Below the pieces are notes generated by a model that was not told the origin of the DNA, ran no database searches, and worked only from the letters and a program-made list of their open reading frames with translations. Position numbers and translations under genes: made by a program. This document shows positions 59,482 through 64,000 of a stretch of DNA of 64,000 bases, piece after piece (the first letter of the stretch is position 1; each line of letters opens with the position of its first letter). The stretch comes from Diplosphaera chodatii (Eukaryota > Chlorophyta > Trebouxiophyceae > Prasiolales > Stichococcaceae): assembly GCA_032358165.1 (NCBI GenBank), contig JAALGY010000021.1, positions 1,116,001 to 1,180,000 on the forward strand. Reading direction: 5' to 3'.

Positions 59482-61894
59482 CTACAACGGTGGCACATAA
59501 AAGGTCTTGCCAGCCTCGTCCGTCAGCATCACCCGCTCGTTGATGTCCATCTGTGCACACTCCGCCCTGATGGACTGGAACAGCATTGATGACAGGTACC
59601 TGCACAAGAATCCTCGGACTTGGCAAAGACGTCCAGACCATTGTCGTCTTGTTCAACGCTCACCATAAACATCAAGCACTCCTCCGAGCACAATCGCTGC
59701 TGCAGCGGTGACTTGTCTCACCGCTCGCCGAAGCTGGGAAGCACCACGACAACGAGCTTGCCGGCCATCTCGGGCCGGGTGGCCACTCGGAGCGCTGCTA
59801 TAACTGCAGCGCCACTGGAAATGCCCACAAACAGGCCCTCCTGTTCCATGCACAAGGCATGAGATCAGTACAATCGTATCTGGAACATGCTGACTAGTTT
59901 GTTTGATACCGTGTTCTTCGGACTGCACGGTTGCTCAGAAGAAGAAACAGCCTCCCACCTCCTTGGCTAACCGCTTCGCCATGGCGATGGAGTCATCGCT
60001 GCTGACCTGCATGTGAACCTCCTTGTGCTCACGCTCGAGCACTTTGCGCATTGCAGCACGTTGATGCAGCAAAGACCTGCAAAGGGCTGCTTTAGGCATG
60101 TGGTTCCAGGACGACATACCTGCATGACCTCGTTGTAGATGTCTGTGTTGAGCACGCCCGGCACAAAGCCGGCGCCAATGCCCTGGATCTTGTGCGGACC
60201 TGCAGAGGTGTCGGTTGCACAACAAGTCAGGTGCAATCAGCTGACACACGATGCCGCGAAGTTGTTGGGCATGCTGTATGAACGCATACAGAAGAGGCTT
60301 GGCAACACAGCTGTCTCCGTTTGGGGATGGGAGGTGACAACCACCTGGCTTGCCGCCAGACAGCACAGGGCTCTCCGCCGGCTCCACGCCGATGATCTGC
60401 ACCTCGGGCTTCTGCGACTTGAGGTACTCGCCGGCGCCCGTGATGGTGCCCCCCGTGCCCACCCCCGAAATCAGCGCATCCACCTGAGGTGAGAAACGAT
60501 CGGATCGCATGAACTGCACGCTGTTTGACATGCACGTGCAATGCATCCGGCAGCAGCCGTTGCGGCTGCGCTTGCTAATTGTTTGGCGTGTTCACGGAGT
60601 CAGCACCCAGGCGGCCTTGCCTGGCCGCAGGTGTCACGCCAGATCTCAGGGCCTGTCGTTTCTCGGTGTATGTCAGCATTTGCTGGGTTCTCAAACTGCT
60701 GCAGGATGTATGCGCCTTTTGTCTTGGCCGCAATCTCCTCTGCCTTTGCAACAGCACCCTTCATCGCCTGCGCAAGCATGGTGTCGGGTAATGGAGGTTG
60801 TGCGCAGACGCGATGGTGGACGACATCGGCAAACACCTTGGACATCGGCTCACCACAGCATGTCTCACCTTTGCGGGGTCTGTCAGCACCAGCTCAGCAC
60901 CTGCAAGGAGACCATGACGACAGTCAAGTGCAATCTCTTTATTGTTGCAGCAACGCGCGGCACAGCAGAAAGCACACAGCGAGTGACATGGTCCACATGC
61001 TGTCATGCTCAGCCTGCGCACCCAGGGCGCGCAGCAGGATGCGGCGCTCCAGAGACATGGACGCTGGCATCGTGAGGATGAGCTTGTAGCCCTTGGCGGC
61101 CGCGATAAACGCCAGCCCGATGCCCGTGTTACCCGATGTGGGCTCCACCAACGTCGTCTTGCCTGCAATGGCGCCGCACGCCCAGTCAAGAGCAGGGGAG
61201 CGCCGCGGACACCTCACCACTTGCCACTCAAGTCTGCAGACCCTCAGCTTGCTGACCAGCAGATCGAGCTCCACCTCGACATGCTGGCACGTGGCTTGCC
61301 TGGCCTGATGAGCCCCTTGCCCTCCGCGTCCTCAATCATGTTTTTGCCGATGCGGTCCTTCACGCTTTTGCACGGCTCGTTCGTCTCCAGCTTGGCGGCC
61401 ACGCGCGCCCCCGCGCCCTGCGTCACCTTCCTGAGGTACACCATGGGGGTGTTGCCTGCAGCACACAGCTTGCGACTGCCTCAGGCTCACTGTCAGTCTC
61501 TGCTATCATGCTGTGAATGTGTAAGCGAGACCGTCTTTAGTGCCGGCAGCCTGCAGCAGTGTCGACGAGCCACTTGCAGGGTAATGGCGTGTCTAGATAG
61601 CGGCTGTGCGGAGGACAACCTACCTATGAGCTCAGTCACGCTGTTTGCAAGCTTGGGCCGCGGCTGCAGCGCGGCCGCCTCGCCCGGCAGAGCCTCCTCT
61701 GTGGCCTCCAGGACCGCCCTGGGCGGTGCAGCGGGCTGTCGCTTTGCTGCTGCGAGGGTGCGGAGTGTGCCGGCATGCTGCCTGTGTAGGTGTGGCGGCG
61801 CTGGCTGCAGACGCACACGGAGCTCTGTCACGCAATGAAGAGCAGCTGCAGCCACATCGTCAAGGCATGCCACCGACGCGATGGTGCAACACAA
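59482..61894 (-). CDS. cysteine synthase (O-acetylserine (thiol) lyase), probably plastid
   Basis: PLP enzyme making cysteine from O-acetylserine and sulfide. CDS model, ten exons: 61894-61624, 61455-61300, 61162-61022, 60900-60869, 60767-60621, 60483-60345, 60199-60120, 60006-59959, 59840-59722, 59599-59482, giving 416 aa. An approximately 80-residue Arg/Ala/Gln-rich leader suits plastid import; its exact start is uncertain. The PLP lysine is Lys123 in [20 protein letters not shown]. Further landmarks: [76 protein letters not shown] (phosphate loop), [70 protein letters not shown]. The C-terminus is extended by about 25 residues ([20 protein letters not shown]). Two introns have GC donors (CCAG|GCAAGC at 61299; GGCCAG|GCAAGG at 60620), both placed by conserved motifs across the joint. 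Confidence 0.96.
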
Positions 61895-62544
61895 GCTCTA
61901 TGTTTGCCCTGCTAGAATGGCGCTACCTTCCATTCCATGCAACCACATGTTGCACACCTGCAATACGCCAGCCAAGCGCATTCTGCCACACAGCGCAGGG
62001 CTCTGGTACAGCTGCATGGCGCCCAGCCTGTGCTACACTCTGCGACTGCCCGTTGCTTATGCCGCAGAGCGCGCGGCGGCGGGTGACCTTTCAATGTATG
62101 TACTGACCCCGACAGGACTGAAGTTGTATAGAACTTACTAGACAGCCTCCTCACTGCCCACTCAGTGGATGATGCAAGAGACGAGCTGAGGGATCTGCGG
62201 TTTGCTCGCTGGGCAATGGCAGGGTTGCAGGGAGGTTCTGGCCTGGTGGTATGGGGGATGATTATAATAAGATCTTAATAGTGCTAGATATCTTCCGCGG
62301 TAGGGCTAGCATGGAACAGTCGACTTCGCTTGATGTGACCGACGAATATCGTGGGCCAGCACCCAGTCCATGCTGACCTGAACTCGTGCATCCAGTGGGT
62401 GCTGCACGCCGACCGCGCCGGCTAGGATGTTGGCAAAACCAGGCAGTGTTTGAACCACCGTACCGACAGAGGTGGCACAGTTAGACGGAGGAGCGCCCAC
62501 TCTTTCCATCCGTCAAATGTGAGGCTGGCGGTGACTCTGGCTCG
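61895..62544. promoter_or_regulatory. divergent upstream region with an AT-rich patch
   Basis: 650 bp between the cysteine synthase start and the last gene. At 62260-62293 an AT-rich patch (attataataagatcttaata) stands out against the GC-rich background, about 250-285 bp before the plus-strand ATG. It is a weak TATA-like promoter candidate. Nothing else recognised. Confidence 0.25.
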
Positions 62545-64000
62545 ATGAGCACGAACGTGGCTGCGGAAAGCTCCTCGGGAGGTGCTGAGCATCCTGCTCC
62601 CGAGACGGGCACCGAAGCGGTAAGCCTGCAATGCTTGCTGTCGCTTCTGTTCAGCTTACACACACTGGAATGCAGGAGACATCTTAGCTTGCCAGCTGGA
62701 TCAACACGCGCCATGCTTTGGCCTCCTCTGGGCCTGACCCTCATGCAGCGATCCATGTCGTGTGCCTGCATCACACCTCGATCCTCTTCGCTCGATGAGG
62801 CACATGAGCCTCAAGCTCGAAATGTGCCTCTACTGCCACGGCTGTACGTCCTGCTCAGCTTACACGATGTGGTGGCTTGCTTACATGCGCAGCCGACCAG
62901 GCCGGGTGGTAGGAATTCGGTGTTTGGCTTCTTCCGGAGGGCCAGCGATCAGGGTGGCGAACCCGCGAAAGGCACTTCGCAAGCTGGTCGCAATCCCGCA
63001 CCCATTGCAGAGGAGCAGCAGGCAGATTCGGCATCTGACATGCCTGCCACACAGCCAGCAGTCAGTCGCGCCCAGGCCCTTCAGCGCATCAGCGGATGGC
63101 TGACCAGCACAGCAACCACAGCAGGTCAGGAACCTAAGCTTGCACATCACTCGTGCATTCTACCAACCTGCTCTGACATGTGGTTTCCCAGCTGGCACCA
63201 TTGCGGCAAGTTCACAGCACGGGGCCTTGCTACAGGCGAAAGGCTGGGTGTCGCAGCTGCACGAGGCGCCACTGCCATCCAGCGGCTTACAGGAGCCGAA
63301 AAGTACCAGGTGCACACACCACCATGCCAGTGCCAAGCGAAAGATATTACGATGGATGCGGCACAGGTGCTGTCAGTGCATGATGGCCAGAAGTGAGTGA
63401 CCCTCAAGTTGCGCGGCAGATTGGATGAAGGATCCCTCCCCCCATGCAGGACTATCACGAGGCACTCATGCGGCTGGAGCGGTCGGCGGGTGAGCTGCGG
63501 GGCGAAGCACGGGTGGCAGCCCTGCGGCGGTGAGTGGCAGTCTCCATGCCCACGCCGCAGCAAATGTGCTTCCGCGAGTTCGGGATGAGTGTACACATTC
63601 AAGTCGCAATGCTTGGTGCTGCATGTGTACATGAATGAAGGGTTGTGGTGCGGCTGGTCTGTGCAAGCGTGGCTGGGATGGCATACAGGTGGGTGGCGGT
63701 GCTAAAAGAGCTGGGCACCGCGAGCGGGGGCCTGGGGCCTGCGGGCGGCGTGCAGGCCGCGGCCGCCAACGAGTGGCAACAGCTCCACCTGGCGCCGTTT
63801 GAGGGCATTGCGGAGTCGTCTGGCGAGTCACCACTGGCCATCAAGGTGCGAACCCTCAGTGCTTAGCTGGCGTGTTCAGCTGGCCTGTCACCAGCACGCC
63901 CCCAGGGCGCCACCGCGCTGACGCATCTCCAATTACCAGCAGCGGGGTGAAAACAGGCATGCACTCGGCACAGTGGTTCAGGCGTGCGGCCTCCTCACGG
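62545..64000 (+). CDS. unrecognised protein, 3' part missing at window edge
   Basis: Supported exons: 62545-62610 or longer (MSTNVAAESSSGGAEHPAP...), 62913-63124, 63218-63309, 63450-63529, 63689-63845; the gene continues past the window. The frame from 62545 to 63396 has no stop at all, so the first introns could be read through. Conserved-looking segments are RNSVFGFFRRASDQ, RAQALQRISGWLTSTAT, an amphipathic Ala-rich helix (GERLGVAAARGATAIQRLTG), YHEALMRLERSAGELRGEAR, LRRWVAVLKELG and NEWQQLHLAPFEG. This looks like a helical, possibly membrane-associated scaffold or trafficking protein, but I cannot name the family. The junction between the first exon and 62913 is not phase-consistent with the obvious GCG|GTAAGC donor, so one exon may be missing. 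Confidence 0.5.

Noticed and set aside
1..64000. Bacterial operons, insertion sequences, CRISPR arrays, rRNA, tRNA, viral insertions
   Set aside because: I scanned both strands by eye. There are no array-like spaced repeats, no transposase or integrase motifs and no tRNA T-arm pattern with matching stems; genes are intron-rich and monocistronic.

Overview
The window is nuclear DNA of a green alga, most likely a chlorophyte of the trebouxiophyte or chlorophycean type. It is GC-rich and densely packed with intron-rich genes: about 190 short introns, nearly all GT...(t)gcag. The gene set is plant-like: a lumenal PsbP-domain protein with a twin-arginine signal, a plastid-type cysteine synthase, a Der/EngA GTPase, a fructokinase, a hydroxyproline O-arabinosyltransferase, a plant-style AFG1 and NUB1. 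I see no bacterial operons, transposons, CRISPR arrays, rRNA or tRNA. Each gene was rebuilt by joining splice-compatible exons whose reading phase closes from start to stop, so family calls are firmer than single splice sites.

Layout from left to right: 1-1034, scraps of an unidentified minus-strand gene and non-coding DNA. 1035-3766 (-) heat-shock transcription factor. 4166-7445 (+) serine carboxypeptidase. 8059-11110 (-) ZUFSP/ZUP1 peptidase with an inserted ZZ-like zinc motif. 11846-14598 (-) cytochrome P450. 15717-17357 (-) BCCIP/BCP1. 17975-19481 (+) CDF metal transporter. 19712-22904 (-) glycosyltransferase fused to an FkbM methyltransferase. 23396-24720 (+) kinetochore SPC25. 25088-26451 (-) TMEM186-like. 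26931-32692 (-) proteasome RPN1. 33314-35408 (+) BACK-domain protein. 35930-39269 (-) NUB1. 39798-41352 (+) CWC15. 41787-44197 (+) fructokinase. 44659-46573 (-) uncoupling-protein-like carrier. 47289-49654 (+) hydroxyproline O-arabinosyltransferase. 49870-53734 (-) AFG1/LACE1 ATPase. 53960-55719 (+) PsbP-domain protein. 55845-59320 (+) Der GTPase. 59482-61894 (-) cysteine synthase. 62545-64000 (+) unrecognised gene, cut by the window edge.

Neighbours mostly alternate in strand, giving many head-to-head pairs separated by 225-720 bp. Several genes concern protein quality control (HSF, ZUFSP, RPN1, NUB1, AFG1). RPN1, a BACK protein and NUB1 are consecutive. The least ordinary observations are the glycosyltransferase-FkbM fusion, the ZZ motif inside the ZUFSP peptidase domain, and an unusually high number of introns with GC donors, several of them fixed by conserved protein motifs that span the junction.
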